From assembly GCF_003312425.1 (NCBI RefSeq), contig NZ_QNUX01000010.1, positions 1 through 64,000 on the forward strand: a DNA stretch of 64,000 nt. Direction: 5' to 3'. The notes beneath the pieces are model-generated. The model worked only from the letters and a program-made list of their open reading frames with translations. It was not told where the DNA came from and did not search any database. Of this stretch, positions 46,967 through 56,284 are shown one piece after another; within the stretch, counting starts at the first letter, position 1, and each line of letters opens with the position of its first letter. This DNA comes from Flavobacterium psychrolimnae. Lineage in GTDB: Bacteria; Bacteroidota; Bacteroidia; Flavobacteriales; Flavobacteriaceae. The translations under genes were made by a program, and so were the position numbers.

Positions 46967-47428
46967 ATGAAAGGATATAAAATAATTAGTTTCTTATTGA
47001 TTACGGCAATTAGCCTAACTTTTTGTGCTATGAAACAGGAATTTCAAACAGAATTTCCTCAAGAAATACAATCGGTTTTTTATCAGAAAATAAAAAAAGG
47101 TACGGAAAGAAGCGTGATCAATTTTTATATCGAATTCAAAAATCCGCTGTCAGCAAATATAAAACTGGAAAAAATCTATTTTCACAATCAAGAATCTCTA
47201 GTTCAGGAAATTACACCAAAAGACTTTAAATCTACTTTTTTCCAAAGCAATAAAAAGGAAGATTTGATTATGGATAAAAATCCTGCCAAAGAATATGGCA
47301 ATAAAGCACCAGTCGTTTCAAAATCTAAATTCAATTTAAAACTCAATGAAGCAGTTTTGGAATATAAGAAAGACAGTAAAACCCTTTTTTATAAAATATT
47401 GAATGTCCAAGAAAAGCCATTAAGATAA
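46967..47428 (+). CDS. Exported/lipoprotein-like small protein of unknown function
   Basis: 153 residues. The N-terminus is a signal (FLLITAISLTFCAMKQ) whose Cys may be lipidated, though the LTFC context is only a fair lipobox. The mature part is polar, with no motif recognised. It lies 10 bases after the GNAT gene, probably one operon. Confidence 0.7.
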   Translation: MKGYKIISFLLITAISLTFCAMKQEFQTEFPQEIQSVFYQKIKKGTERSVINFYIEFKNPLSANIKLEKIYFHNQESLVQEITPKDFKSTFFQSNKKEDLIMDKNPAKEYGNKAPVVSKSKFNLKLNEAVLEYKKDSKTLFYKILNVQEKPLR

Positions 47429-47511
47429 CTGCGCATTAGAAAAGCTTTTGTAATTGATTTTTCTCTTTCAAAACAAACATTCACATCAGCGGTTTAAACC
47501 AAAGAATTAGT

Positions 47512-47519
47512 TATTTTTG
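47512..47519 (+). promoter_or_regulatory. Bacteroidota -7 box for the second flippase gene
   Basis: TATTTTTG, an exact TAnnTTTG match, 28 bases before the TTG start at 47548. Confidence 0.45.
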
Positions 47520-47547
47520 TTTCCTTAATTATAATAAATACACCATT

Positions 47548-49014
47548 TTGGGATTATATAAAAATCTTTTTAAACAGACCGCCATTTACGGATTAGCAAC
47601 GGTTGTGCCGCGAATGTTCAGTTTTTTATTGGTGCCATTATACACAGATTTACTCCCAAAAGCGGAATATGGGAAGGTTTCCATCATTTTTGCCGGAATG
47701 ATTTTCTTCAATGTCATTCTTTCGTATGGAATGGAAACCGCTTTTTTTAGGTTTTATAACAAAGAGAACAATAAGAATTCAGTAGTTGAAACTACCTCCG
47801 TTTCTATTTTTTGGACTTCCATAGCGTTTTTATTCGTAGCCTTATTATTCCGAAATACGATATCGAGTTGGTCTAAAATTGACGAACAATACATAAGTTA
47901 CACGATTTGGATTTTAGTACTCGATGCCTTGGTGATTGTTCCCTTCTCTAAATTAAGAGTCAATCAGCAACCCGTAAAATATGCGATAATCAAAATAGGG
48001 AATGTAGCCGTCAATCTGTTTTTGAACCTTTTCTTTTTGAGTTATTTACCCGCGATTGCAGAATCAAATCCTGACAGTATCTTACGTTCTTTATATTTGG
48101 AAGATTTTCAGATTGGCTATATTTTTGTATCCAATATTGTTGCCAGCTTACTTACTTTTATAGTGTTGTCACCCAATTATTTCAAACTGAAATGGCATTT
48201 TGATTATTCGCTTTGGAAACGGATGATGCAATACGGTATGCCCATAATGGTCGCCGGAATCGCATTTGCCATCAACGAACAGTTCGACAAAATTTTATTG
48301 GGCTATTTATTACCTCCAGATATTGCCGATGCTGAAGTAGGAGTGTATTCCGCCTGTTACAAGCTCGGTTTGTTCATGGTTTTGTACCGTACCGCCTATA
48401 CATTGGGAATAGAGCCTTTCTTTTTCAGTCACTCGGATAGTCAGGATGCACCACAAACGTATGCTACAATTACCAAATATTTTGTCATTTTTGGGTCTTT
48501 TATATTATTATCCGTGATTGTTTTTGCGGATGTATTAAAAGTCATTATGATTCGGGATGAGTCCTATTGGGAAGCCATGAAAGTAGTGCCTCTGATTATT
48601 CTGGCCAACTTTTTCTTAGGAATTTATACCAATCTTTCCGTTTGGTACAAACTAATTGACAAAACTCATATTGGTGCCTATATTTCTATCGTGGGAGCCA
48701 TAATCACACTCGCCTTAAATTACCTATTAATTCCAACAATGAGTTATTATGGGTCGGCAATTGCCACTATTGCGGCGTACGGAAGCATGATGACCATTTC
48801 TTATTATTTTGGAAATAAATATTATCCCATTCCGTATGATACCAATAAAATATTCATGTATCTACTGATTTCAGTAGGGTTTTCGGCAGTTTCCTTTTAT
48901 GGTTTTAGAGAGAATTATTACGTAGGAATCACGTTGTTACTGGTGTTTATGTATTTTATATACCACAATGAAAAAGAATTATTAATCAAAATGTTGAACC
49001 GAAAAAAGAATTAG
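47548..49014 (+). CDS. Polysaccharide/lipid flippase, MATE-like oligosaccharide flippase superfamily
   Basis: 488 residues, about 14 membrane helices. The start (NLFKQTAIYGLATVVPRMFS followed by VPLYTDLLPKAEYG) is the family's N-terminal signature. The gene begins with TTG. Together with the nucleotidyltransferase downstream it suggests a second envelope-glycan function separate from the 5-22 kb locus. This flippase next to dut is a common flavobacterial arrangement. Confidence 0.85.
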   Translation: MGLYKNLFKQTAIYGLATVVPRMFSFLLVPLYTDLLPKAEYGKVSIIFAGMIFFNVILSYGMETAFFRFYNKENNKNSVVETTSVSIFWTSIAFLFVALLFRNTISSWSKIDEQYISYTIWILVLDALVIVPFSKLRVNQQPVKYAIIKIGNVAVNLFLNLFFLSYLPAIAESNPDSILRSLYLEDFQIGYIFVSNIVASLLTFIVLSPNYFKLKWHFDYSLWKRMMQYGMPIMVAGIAFAINEQFDKILLGYLLPPDIADAEVGVYSACYKLGLFMVLYRTAYTLGIEPFFFSHSDSQDAPQTYATITKYFVIFGSFILLSVIVFADVLKVIMIRDESYWEAMKVVPLIILANFFLGIYTNLSVWYKLIDKTHIGAYISIVGAIITLALNYLLIPTMSYYGSAIATIAAYGSMMTISYYFGNKYYPIPYDTNKIFMYLLISVGFSAVSFYGFRENYYVGITLLLVFMYFIYHNEKELLIKMLNRKKN

Positions 49015-49021
49015 AACCTAG

Positions 49022-49111
49022 TTTTTAGGAGCTATTTCCTGCTATTCGTTGCAATCTTTTCCTTTTTAAAGAAAAAAGGAAAAGGATTTCCACTGCTATC
49101 AGGGCTAAAAA
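49022..49111. repeat. Structured repeat element B, related to the element at 37399
   Basis: About 90 bases, closed by TTTTTAG / CTAAAAA (49022-49028 with 49105-49111). An inner hairpin at about 49054-49087 pairs ATC...TTTTCCTTTTT with AAAAAGGAAAAGGAT, with one bulged base. The flanks GCTATTCGTTGCAATC and GGATTTCCACTGCTATC correspond to the core arms of element A. Both elements have the bulge on the same side of the inner stem. Confidence 0.6.
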
Positions 49112-49189
49112 TTCGAAAACAGTACAAAAGAATATGTTGATACAAGTCACAACTTGTCCCTCCTGTATTCCTTTTTTAAATAAAAAACA

Positions 49190-49624
49190 ATGACAATAAA
49201 CATCATCAACAAATCACAACATGCCTTGCCTAACTATGAAACCATAGCCTCGGCAGGAATGGACTTACGAGCCAACTTATCGGAATCCATAACACTAAAA
49301 CCACTGGAAAGAGCTATCGTAAAAACAGGTCTTTTCATCGAATTACCCATAGGTTATGAAGCACAAGTTCGTCCAAGAAGCGGACTGGCTGCCAAGAATG
49401 GAATCACGGTACTTAATGCTCCGGGAACAGTAGATGCCGATTATCGTGGCGAAATTGGAGTTATTTTAGTAAATTTATCCAATGAAGATTTCGTTATCCA
49501 AAACGGAGAGCGCATTGCCCAGCTTATCATCGCAAAACACGAACGTGCGGAGTGGATCGAAGTTCAGGAATTGACAGAAACCTCCAGAGGAGAAGGTGGT
49601 TTTGGAAGTACTGGAGTGAAATAA
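49190..49624 (+). CDS. dut: dUTP diphosphatase
   Basis: 144 residues, the trimeric dUTPase length. Motifs are visible: [10 protein letters not shown] (motif 1), [12 protein letters not shown] (2), [15 protein letters not shown] (3), NGERIAQLI (4) and [10 protein letters not shown] (5). It hydrolyses dUTP to dUMP, protecting DNA from uracil. A 16-bp perfect palindrome follows before the next gene. Confidence 0.97.
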   Translation: MTINIINKSQHALPNYETIASAGMDLRANLSESITLKPLERAIVKTGLFIELPIGYEAQVRPRSGLAAKNGITVLNAPGTVDADYRGEIGVILVNLSNEDFVIQNGERIAQLIIAKHERAEWIEVQELTETSRGEGGFGSTGVK

Positions 49625-49639
49625 ATTTAATAATTTAAA

Positions 49640-49685
49640 GATTGAAAAATTTAAAGATTTGTGATAATTTTTAAATTTTTCAATC
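49640..49685. repeat. Perfect 16-bp palindrome between dut and the nucleotidyltransferase gene
   Basis: GATTGAAAAATTTAAA (49640-49655) and its complement (49670-49685) flank a 14-base loop. Additional AT-rich partial repeats surround it (TTTAAAGATT-like units). A poly-A rather than poly-T tail follows, so termination is unlikely. It may be a dispersed hairpin or an RNA stability element. Confidence 0.6.
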
Positions 49686-49708
49686 GTTTAATCTTTCAAT
49701 AAAAAAAC

Positions 49709-50719
49709 ATGAAAATAATTGTCCCAATGGCCGGCCGCGGATCACGCCTTCGCCCACATACATTAACTATTCCTAAACCTTTAATTCCTGTTGCAGGTAA
49801 ACCAATCGTGCATCGATTGGTAGAGGATATTGCAGGTGTTTTGAATCAAGATATTGAAGAAGTAGCTTTTATCATCCATGAAACATTTGGTAAAAAAGTT
49901 GAAGAAGAACTTATTGCTATCGCACAAAAACTAGGCGCCAAAGGAACTATTTATTACCAAAACGAAGCTTTAGGAACCGGTCACGCGATTATGTGTGCCA
50001 AAGATTCTTTGAGCGGACCAGCAGTTATCGCTTATGCCGATACGTTGATTCGGGCAGATTTCGATTTAGACCAAAATGCCGACAGCGTGATTTGGGTAAA
50101 ACAAGTAGATGAACCCGAAGCTTTTGGTGTTGTAAAATTGAATGAAGTAAATGAAATAGTAGAATTGGTTGAGAAACCAGTCACATTTGTATCTGATCTT
50201 GCCGTGATTGGAATCTACTATTTTAAAGATGTTGCCGTGCTGAAAAACGAATTACAATTAGTATTAGACAACAACATTATCCACGGTGGCGAATACCAGA
50301 TAAATGACGGTATCAAACAGATGATGGTCAAAGGAATGACTTTCGTTCCCGGTAAAGTGGATGAATGGATGGATTGCGGTAACAAAAACGTAACGGTGGA
50401 AACGAATTCCAGAATGTTAGGATTCTTGCATAATGATGGCGAACATTTAGTGGATTTTGATGTTAAATTAGAAAACTCGACAATTATTCCGCCTTGTTAT
50501 ATCGGTAAAAATGTAGTTCTGACTAATGCAACTGTTGGTCCAAATGTATCTTTAGGCGATGGATGTCATGTTTCAAACAGTACGATACAAAACAGTTTGG
50601 TACAAACGCATTCTCATATCAAAAATGCGAATTTAGACAATGCGATGATTGGAAATCATGCGAGTTTCGATGGGAATTTTACTAGCATAAGTATTGGAGA
50701 TTATTCGGTATTGGAATAA
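49709..50719 (+). CDS. Sugar-phosphate nucleotidyltransferase with left-handed beta-helix tail
   Basis: 336 residues. GAGRGSRLRPHT-type N-terminus (PMAGRGSRLRPHTLTIPKP), the pyrophosphorylase signature, and a C-terminal hexapeptide-repeat domain (IPPCYIGKNVVLTNATVGPN). It activates a sugar-1-phosphate to a nucleotide sugar. RmlA/GlmU/ADP-glucose-type specificity cannot be told by eye. Activated sugar would feed envelope synthesis. Confidence 0.9.
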   Translation: MKIIVPMAGRGSRLRPHTLTIPKPLIPVAGKPIVHRLVEDIAGVLNQDIEEVAFIIHETFGKKVEEELIAIAQKLGAKGTIYYQNEALGTGHAIMCAKDSLSGPAVIAYADTLIRADFDLDQNADSVIWVKQVDEPEAFGVVKLNEVNEIVELVEKPVTFVSDLAVIGIYYFKDVAVLKNELQLVLDNNIIHGGEYQINDGIKQMMVKGMTFVPGKVDEWMDCGNKNVTVETNSRMLGFLHNDGEHLVDFDVKLENSTIIPPCYIGKNVVLTNATVGPNVSLGDGCHVSNSTIQNSLVQTHSHIKNANLDNAMIGNHASFDGNFTSISIGDYSVLE

Positions 50720-50731
50720 ATAAAATACAAT

Positions 50732-50760
50732 TCCTGCATCTTTTTTAAAATGGTGCAGGA
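50732..50760 (+). terminator. Hairpin between the nucleotidyltransferase and TPR genes
   Basis: A 9-bp stem TCCTGCATC / GGTGCAGGA (50732-50740 with 50752-50760, one wobble) after the nucleotidyltransferase stop codon. There is no T run afterwards, so it may be a stability hairpin rather than a terminator. Confidence 0.4.
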
Positions 50761-50771
50761 TTAAATTTGAA

Positions 50772-52121
50772 ATGAAAAAAAGCGCTTTCATAATTTTATT
50801 TATCGTTTTGCAATGCAATTCAGCTTTGCTGTGCGCACAATCGGAGCCTGAAGAAATCAAGCTTGATACAGATCAGTTTCAGGAACTTTTTTATGAATCC
50901 TTACTTCAAAAAGGGATTGAGAACTATGATAAAGCGATAGTAGCTTTGGACAAAGCCGATAAATTAAAACCCAATAATGCGACCGTTTATTATGAATTAG
51001 GAAAGAATTATTTAGCATTAAAAGAGTATAAAAGTGCTTATAATTACTTTGAAAACGCTACCAAGATTGATCCTAATAACAAGTGGTTTTGGATAGGAAT
51101 GTATGATGTGAGTTATGAAACTAAAAATTTCACTCAGGGAATTAATGTTATCAATAAGTTGATTGAATTTGATCCAAAATATAAAGAAGATTTGACTTCA
51201 TTGTATATGGGAACCAATCAGTATGAGAAAGCGTTGGCGCTGATTCAGGAACTCAATGAAACTATTGGAAAAACAGACAGAAGGGAATTATACAAAAGCC
51301 AAATCTTGTCCGAAGGGAAGTTTCAGAACAATGAAATTTCGAATCTGGAGGGATTGATTGTCAAAAATCCGCAAGAAGAGTCTAATTATATCAGTTTGAT
51401 ATTTTTGTATTCTAAAAATAATGAAGATTCAAAAGCTTTTGAAACAGTCAAAAAACTCGAAAAAGCAATCCCAAATTCGGAGTGGGCACAAGTGAGTTTA
51501 TTCAAGAATTATTTAGATTCAAATGACGCACCAAAAGCGATAAAAGCAATGAATATTGTTTTGGCCAGTGCCAAAATAGATTCGAAAATTAAACACAGAA
51601 TTCTGAATGAGTTTCTGATTTTCACTGATAAGAATCCGCAATATTCACCTGATTTAGAAAAAGCAGTTGGTTATTTCGAAAATGACAAAACTGTCGATGT
51701 TGCGAAAGAAATTGGAAAATTTTTTCATGCCAAAAAACAATGGGAAAAAGCCAATATGTATTATGAAAAATCGGTAAGTAATGGAGTTGGTGATGTTGTT
51801 GAAACACATTTGCTTTTGCTTCAAGCGCATACGGAGCTGAAAAAATTTGATATAGTAGCCAAGAAAGCTTTGGAGCTGGTAGAGACTTTTCCAACGCAGC
51901 CTCAGTTTTATTATTATGCTGGTTTGGCTAATAATCAGCTGCAGCAATTTAAAAAAGCAAAGGATTTTTTAGAAATGGGCATGGATTATGTAGTGGAGAA
52001 TAAGGAATTGGAAATAAATTTCAATATCCAACTTGGAGAAGCGTATAATGGTTTGGGAGATTTCAAGAAAAAAGACTTGTTTTTTGCTAAAGCCAATCAA
52101 TTATTAAAAGAAAAAAAATGA
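50772..52121 (+). CDS. TPR-repeat exported protein
   Basis: 449 residues with a signal-like N-terminus (LFIVLQCNSALLCAQ) and TPR pairs from about residue 45 to the end (for example ALDKADKLKPNNATVYYELG, YYYAGLANNQLQQFKKAKDF). It overlaps the DUF4292 gene by 4 bases (ATGA), so the three genes TPR, DUF4292 and EnvC-like form one operon, a common Bacteroidota cell-envelope grouping. Confidence 0.8.
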   Translation: MKKSAFIILFIVLQCNSALLCAQSEPEEIKLDTDQFQELFYESLLQKGIENYDKAIVALDKADKLKPNNATVYYELGKNYLALKEYKSAYNYFENATKIDPNNKWFWIGMYDVSYETKNFTQGINVINKLIEFDPKYKEDLTSLYMGTNQYEKALALIQELNETIGKTDRRELYKSQILSEGKFQNNEISNLEGLIVKNPQEESNYISLIFLYSKNNEDSKAFETVKKLEKAIPNSEWAQVSLFKNYLDSNDAPKAIKAMNIVLASAKIDSKIKHRILNEFLIFTDKNPQYSPDLEKAVGYFENDKTVDVAKEIGKFFHAKKQWEKANMYYEKSVSNGVGDVVETHLLLLQAHTELKKFDIVAKKALELVETFPTQPQFYYYAGLANNQLQQFKKAKDFLEMGMDYVVENKELEINFNIQLGEAYNGLGDFKKKDLFFAKANQLLKEKK

Positions 52122-52906
52122 TCAAAAAAATTTCAATACTAGTACTACTTACTGTTTTTATGGTTTCGTGCAAATCCAAAGCTATTGCTATTGCAGCCGG
52201 TAATGAACCAGTTGCGACAGCAGAACAAATGTCGGCCAAAAAAATAATAGAAAATCATTACAACAATAAAAATGAGTTTTCTACATTATATATTAAGTCA
52301 AGCGCCCGTTATGCCGATGATAAACAAACGCAAAATGTTACCGCTGAAATCAAGATCAAGAAAGACGAACAGATTTTGGTAAGCATTCGTTTTCTGGGAA
52401 TTACAATGGCAAAAGCATTAATCACTCCTAAAACAGTGAGCTATTACGAAAAGATAAACGGGAAATATTTTGAAGGTGATTTTAGTAGTTTAAGCCAATG
52501 GTTGGGAACGGATTTGGATTACAATAAAATTCAAAATATGTTATTAGGACAAGCCATCGATGATTTGACTAAAGGGAAATATTTGGAAACGTTATTGGAA
52601 CAAACGTATCGATTGGATGATACATCGAATAAAAATACGAAAAAATCATTCTTTTTGGATTCCGATAAATTTTTAGTTCAAAAACAAGAAATCACGCAAA
52701 CTGCCGAAGAGCGAATGATCAAAGTGGCTTACGCTGACAACAAAGTATATAATGAGGCGATTTTGCCTACGAGCGTTTTAATCAATACGTTTCAGAAGAA
52801 AGGAAACACCGAAATCAATCTGGAATACAACTCAGTAACTTTCAATGAAGAACTTTCTTTTCCTTATAGTGTTCCAAATGGGTACAAAAGAATTATAATT
52901 AAGTAA
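52118..52906 (+). CDS. DUF4292 lipoprotein
   Basis: 262 residues. Lipobox MVSC with Cys18, then a region with VSIRFLGITMAKALITP and FEGDFSSLSQWLG, matching DUF4292. The strand-rich fold with an exposed hydrophobic cleft is reminiscent of LolA/LolB-type carriers, but this is inference. It overlaps the TPR gene by 4 bases and precedes EnvC by 23 bases. Confidence 0.82.
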   Translation: MIKKISILVLLTVFMVSCKSKAIAIAAGNEPVATAEQMSAKKIIENHYNNKNEFSTLYIKSSARYADDKQTQNVTAEIKIKKDEQILVSIRFLGITMAKALITPKTVSYYEKINGKYFEGDFSSLSQWLGTDLDYNKIQNMLLGQAIDDLTKGKYLETLLEQTYRLDDTSNKNTKKSFFLDSDKFLVQKQEITQTAEERMIKVAYADNKVYNEAILPTSVLINTFQKKGNTEINLEYNSVTFNEELSFPYSVPNGYKRIIIK

Positions 52907-52929
52907 ATTAGCAAAAATATTTTTTCGAT

Positions 52930-54183
52930 ATGCCAAAATTTCTCCTAAGCCTAATTTTTATCTGTATGACTTCATTACTGTGGAGTCAGGAATCACAACA
53001 AGAAAAATTAGAAGAACGTAAAGCTCAAATTCAAAAAGAAATTAGAGAAAATGAAAAGTTATTACAATCTGTAAAGAAAAAAGAAAAATCTGCTGTCAAC
53101 GTAGTAATCATTCAAAGCACTAAAATAAAGCTTAAAGAAAAATTAATAAACACGACTGAAAAGCAAACCAAATTGCTGAGTAATGACATGTATATTAATC
53201 AAGTTCAGATTAATAAATTGAAAAAAGAATTGACAGAACTTAAGGAGGATTATGCCGAAATGATTGTGAAATCATATAAAAGCCGTTCAGCGGAAAGTAG
53301 AGCGATGTTTTTATTATCATCTGAAAACTTTTTACAGGCATACAAAAGAGCACAGTATATGAAGCAGTATACCAGCTACAGAAAAATGCAGGGTGAAGAA
53401 ATAAAAACGAAATCCAATAAGCTTACTGATTTCAATCAAAAACTGAATACACAAAAAACAGCAAAACAAAAGCTGATTGCTGAAAACGAAAAAGAACGCT
53501 TATCACTCGAAAAAGAGAAAAAGGAGCAATTGAAGTTAGTAAACGTTATCCAAAAAGACAAAAAGAAGATAGCCCAAGAAATCAAGAAAAAACAGCAGGA
53601 ATACAGAACGATTGACAGACAAATCAATAAATTGATTCGGGAGGCAATTGCTGCAGCCAATAGAAAAGCGGCTTTAGAAAAAGCGAAAGCTAATCCAAGT
53701 GCGCCTGTTTCAAGAGCTGCGGTTTCTTCATCTAAAATTGAGTTGACGCCTGAATCAAAAATTATTGCAGATAATTTTAGAGCCAACAGAGGAAGATTGC
53801 CTTATCCTGTTGAAAAAGGGTATGTGTCACTAGGATATGGAAACCAAACGCATCCTTTATTCAATACCATAACTGTTCACAATAGTGGTGTGGAAATCAC
53901 CACTGATAAAGGCGCAAGTGCCAGAGCTGTTTTTGGCGGAGAAGTAACCAGTGTTATCGTATTGTCACCCGTGAACAAAGCGGTAATGATACAGCATGGA
54001 GATTACTTCACAGTGTATCAAAATTTAAGTTCTGTAAGCGTAAGCAAAGGTGATAAAGTAAGTATCAAGCAAAGTTTGGGGAAAGTAAGAACCAATGGGG
54101 AAACAGGAAAGACAATCATTAAATTCCTAATCCTCCAGAATACGACTTATAACAATCCTGAGGGTTGGTTGTCTCCGCGATAA
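52930..54183 (+). CDS. EnvC-like murein hydrolase activator, degenerate LytM domain
   Basis: 417 residues: signal (LLSLIFICMTSLLWSQ), long coiled coil (about 20-240), linker, and a C-terminal LytM-like domain (about 305-410). The zinc-binding residues of active M23 peptidases are not in place: the H-x3-D region reads HNSGVEI, and the HxH site reads KTIIKFLI. This loss is what marks EnvC/NlpD-type activators of amidases rather than hydrolases. A strong terminator follows. Confidence 0.88.
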   Translation: MPKFLLSLIFICMTSLLWSQESQQEKLEERKAQIQKEIRENEKLLQSVKKKEKSAVNVVIIQSTKIKLKEKLINTTEKQTKLLSNDMYINQVQINKLKKELTELKEDYAEMIVKSYKSRSAESRAMFLLSSENFLQAYKRAQYMKQYTSYRKMQGEEIKTKSNKLTDFNQKLNTQKTAKQKLIAENEKERLSLEKEKKEQLKLVNVIQKDKKKIAQEIKKKQQEYRTIDRQINKLIREAIAAANRKAALEKAKANPSAPVSRAAVSSSKIELTPESKIIADNFRANRGRLPYPVEKGYVSLGYGNQTHPLFNTITVHNSGVEITTDKGASARAVFGGEVTSVIVLSPVNKAVMIQHGDYFTVYQNLSSVSVSKGDKVSIKQSLGKVRTNGETGKTIIKFLILQNTTYNNPEGWLSPR

Positions 54184-54200
54184 CAACGGTTACATTATAA

Positions 54201-54246
54201 AAAAAAAGCACTATTATATTCCTTGGAATATGATAGTGCTTTTTTT
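54201..54246. terminator. Bidirectional terminator after the EnvC-like gene
   Basis: A 22-bp stem with a single G-T pair and a 2-base loop, flanked by an A run on the left and a T run on the right. It can terminate transcripts from both directions, serving the EnvC-like operon and the convergent deacetylase gene. Confidence 0.9.
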
Positions 54247-54394
54247 ATGGCTGTAATCTATAGTTAAGAAACCGTTTAGAACTAAAATCATCGAAGGTTT
54301 CATAAAAACCTTTTCATCTGTTGTATCGCTAATTAATAGTTCGTGTCATTGATTTTATTGGATAAAAAATCAAAATTAGAAGCTGTTTAAAGTG

Positions 54395-55243
54395 CTATTC
54401 GGATTTAGTGAAAGAAGATTTTATCGATTTCATCATCCCTTCAGTAGACCAAGTTCCCGAAACAATAATACGCCTAATGGTATATAATGGATCTACAGGA
54501 TCTCTTTTGGTAGACAAGATATAAGCCATTTCGTAACCACTTTTCTTAATTTCAGGAATTGCAGCCGTATTCCATAAACCAAACGGATAAGCAAAATCCT
54601 TTACCGGTTTCCCTATTATTTCTTCCAATTTTGCTTTTGGTTTTACCAATTGTGTATTCCAGTCGTCTCCAGCATATTTTGTAACCATGTGATGATCCCA
54701 AGTATGCGCGCCTACCACATGCCCGTCGTCAGATAAGTTTTTGATTTGCTCCTTGCTCATATATCCAGGACGGTTAATAGAAACAGTCATGATGAAAAAC
54801 ACGCCTTTGAAACCGTATTTTTTCATCTCGGCAGCGCCAATGCTGAATTGTTCTTCCCGCGTATCATCAAAGGTAATCATTACTGGATTTGAAGGCAACG
54901 GTACATCATATACGAGATAGTCGTTCAATTGATTGGGTAAAATACTATGATAACCGGCATCAGATAAGGCTTTCATTTGCTGTGCAAAGTTTGCTGGTGA
55001 AACCGTGTATGTTTTTGTCATTTCACCATCACCCGCTTTCAATTCTTTAATATTATGATAACATAAAATGGGAACTTCTTTTTTCGAAAGAATGGTTGCG
55101 GCATCAGCAGCTACTTTTTTTGGTGCTACAACCTTCGCGGGTGAAACAACAAGTGGAACTTCCGGAACTATTTTACGTGGTTCAGACTGACAGCTTACCA
55201 TTAAAAATAGTCCAACGAAAACGGAATAAAAAATATTTTTCAT
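54395..55243 (-). CDS. Polysaccharide deacetylase lipoprotein (NodB homology)
   Basis: 282 residues. Lipobox MVSC with Cys18. The NodB domain shows TFDDTREE (125-132; Asp126 and Asp127, catalytic base and metal ligand) and HTWDHH (180-185; His180 and His184 as metal ligands). It probably removes acetyl groups from an extracellular or periplasmic glycan. It lies 15 bases downstream of a TIM-barrel-like lipoprotein, so the two are likely co-transcribed. Confidence 0.88.
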   Translation of the reverse strand: MKNIFYSVFVGLFLMVSCQSEPRKIVPEVPLVVSPAKVVAPKKVAADAATILSKKEVPILCYHNIKELKAGDGEMTKTYTVSPANFAQQMKALSDAGYHSILPNQLNDYLVYDVPLPSNPVMITFDDTREEQFSIGAAEMKKYGFKGVFFIMTVSINRPGYMSKEQIKNLSDDGHVVGAHTWDHHMVTKYAGDDWNTQLVKPKAKLEEIIGKPVKDFAYPFGLWNTAAIPEIKKSGYEMAYILSTKRDPVDPLYTIRRIIVSGTWSTEGMMKSIKSSFTKSE

Positions 55244-55258
55244 GAATTCAATGGTAAA

Positions 55259-56284
55259 TTATTGGTACTGAATGTAAATAGGTTTTGGAGTAAATTTCAC
55301 TAATTCTTCCGGGCTGTACATTTTCCAGTCGTTTTTATTATCATTTTTATAGAACAATTTAAAACCGGCAAACTGTACAGGTTCTCTATATATATAACTT
55401 ACATAAGAATCTTTTTTTAATACTTTACTTCCAAAACCATCCATATCCATTACGATTTGAACTTCGGGAACGGTTTTGATTTCTTTATAATTTTTTACCA
55501 TTCCTTGCGTAAAACGGTGTATTACTAACACTTTTGGAGTCAGTTTGTTTTTGCGCACAATATTTACTAATATGTCAATCGCGTCGTTAATATCCGATGC
55601 CGTAAAATGCCCAATTTTAGAACCTGGACGCTCTCCGTTTTTCATCGAAAATTCAGGGTCAATTCCAAGATGTACATTTGGCATAGAAAGATATTTTTCT
55701 AATTCCGCCACTTCAGCTTTCACCGTACTGTGACCTACTTGAATGTCTAAAAACACTAATGCATTGATGGGTTTTGCCCAACTGATAACTGTGTCAATTT
55801 GTTTAAAAGGCATTCGCAAGCGGTGCATATTATTTTTTCCCGGAGCACCTTGAGCTGTAACAGCAATGTAATGCAAAGCAGGAATTGCTTTTACAGTAGA
55901 ATCAGCTGCCTGCCATTTAGCTACTTCGCCTTGAAGTTTTGCTAACATTTCTTTTCTAGGAATTTCACCCAATATTCCCATTCGTGTCGAATATAAATTT
56001 CCGTAAAACGCAATAATTCGATTGTATGGCAATAACGCTCCCGGCAAAGGATAAGGCGCTTTTACAGGCCATCTTCCGGTCGTGTCATTGTTGCTTAAAG
56101 CAATCATTCTTTTATTAAAATCAACAGTGTCAATTGTCAGAGTTGGCGTTTTTTCTTTCGTGTCCGTTTTTACAGTATCTGATTTTTCTGTAGCGGTTAC
56201 ACCATCTGCCGCTTTTCCTTTTTCACAGGAAATGCTCATAAGCAGTAATGGAAGTGCAAGTAATGCAATAGCTGATTTTTTCAT
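55259..56284 (-). CDS. Lipoprotein with TIM-barrel-like strand pattern, function unknown
   Basis: 341 residues with a lipobox-type signal (LLLMSISC, Cys20) and a Thr/Lys/Glu-rich linker. The remainder shows regularly spaced hydrophobic strands ending in acidic or polar residues (NALVFLDIQVG, VHLGIDPEFSM, KVLVIHRF, VQIVMDMDGFG, KPIYIQYQ), the pattern of a beta/alpha barrel such as a glycoside hydrolase. No family is recognised. Co-occurrence with the deacetylase resembles the two activities of PgaB, but this is inference. Confidence 0.6.
   Translation of the reverse strand: MKKSAIALLALPLLLMSISCEKGKAADGVTATEKSDTVKTDTKEKTPTLTIDTVDFNKRMIALSNNDTTGRWPVKAPYPLPGALLPYNRIIAFYGNLYSTRMGILGEIPRKEMLAKLQGEVAKWQAADSTVKAIPALHYIAVTAQGAPGKNNMHRLRMPFKQIDTVISWAKPINALVFLDIQVGHSTVKAEVAELEKYLSMPNVHLGIDPEFSMKNGERPGSKIGHFTASDINDAIDILVNIVRKNKLTPKVLVIHRFTQGMVKNYKEIKTVPEVQIVMDMDGFGSKVLKKDSYVSYIYREPVQFAGFKLFYKNDNKNDWKMYSPEELVKFTPKPIYIQYQ

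Noticed and set aside
54294-54312. AAGGTTT / AAACCTT hairpin downstream of the deacetylase gene
   Set aside because: The stem is short and no T run follows on the minus strand. The stronger hairpin at 54201-54246 already explains termination.
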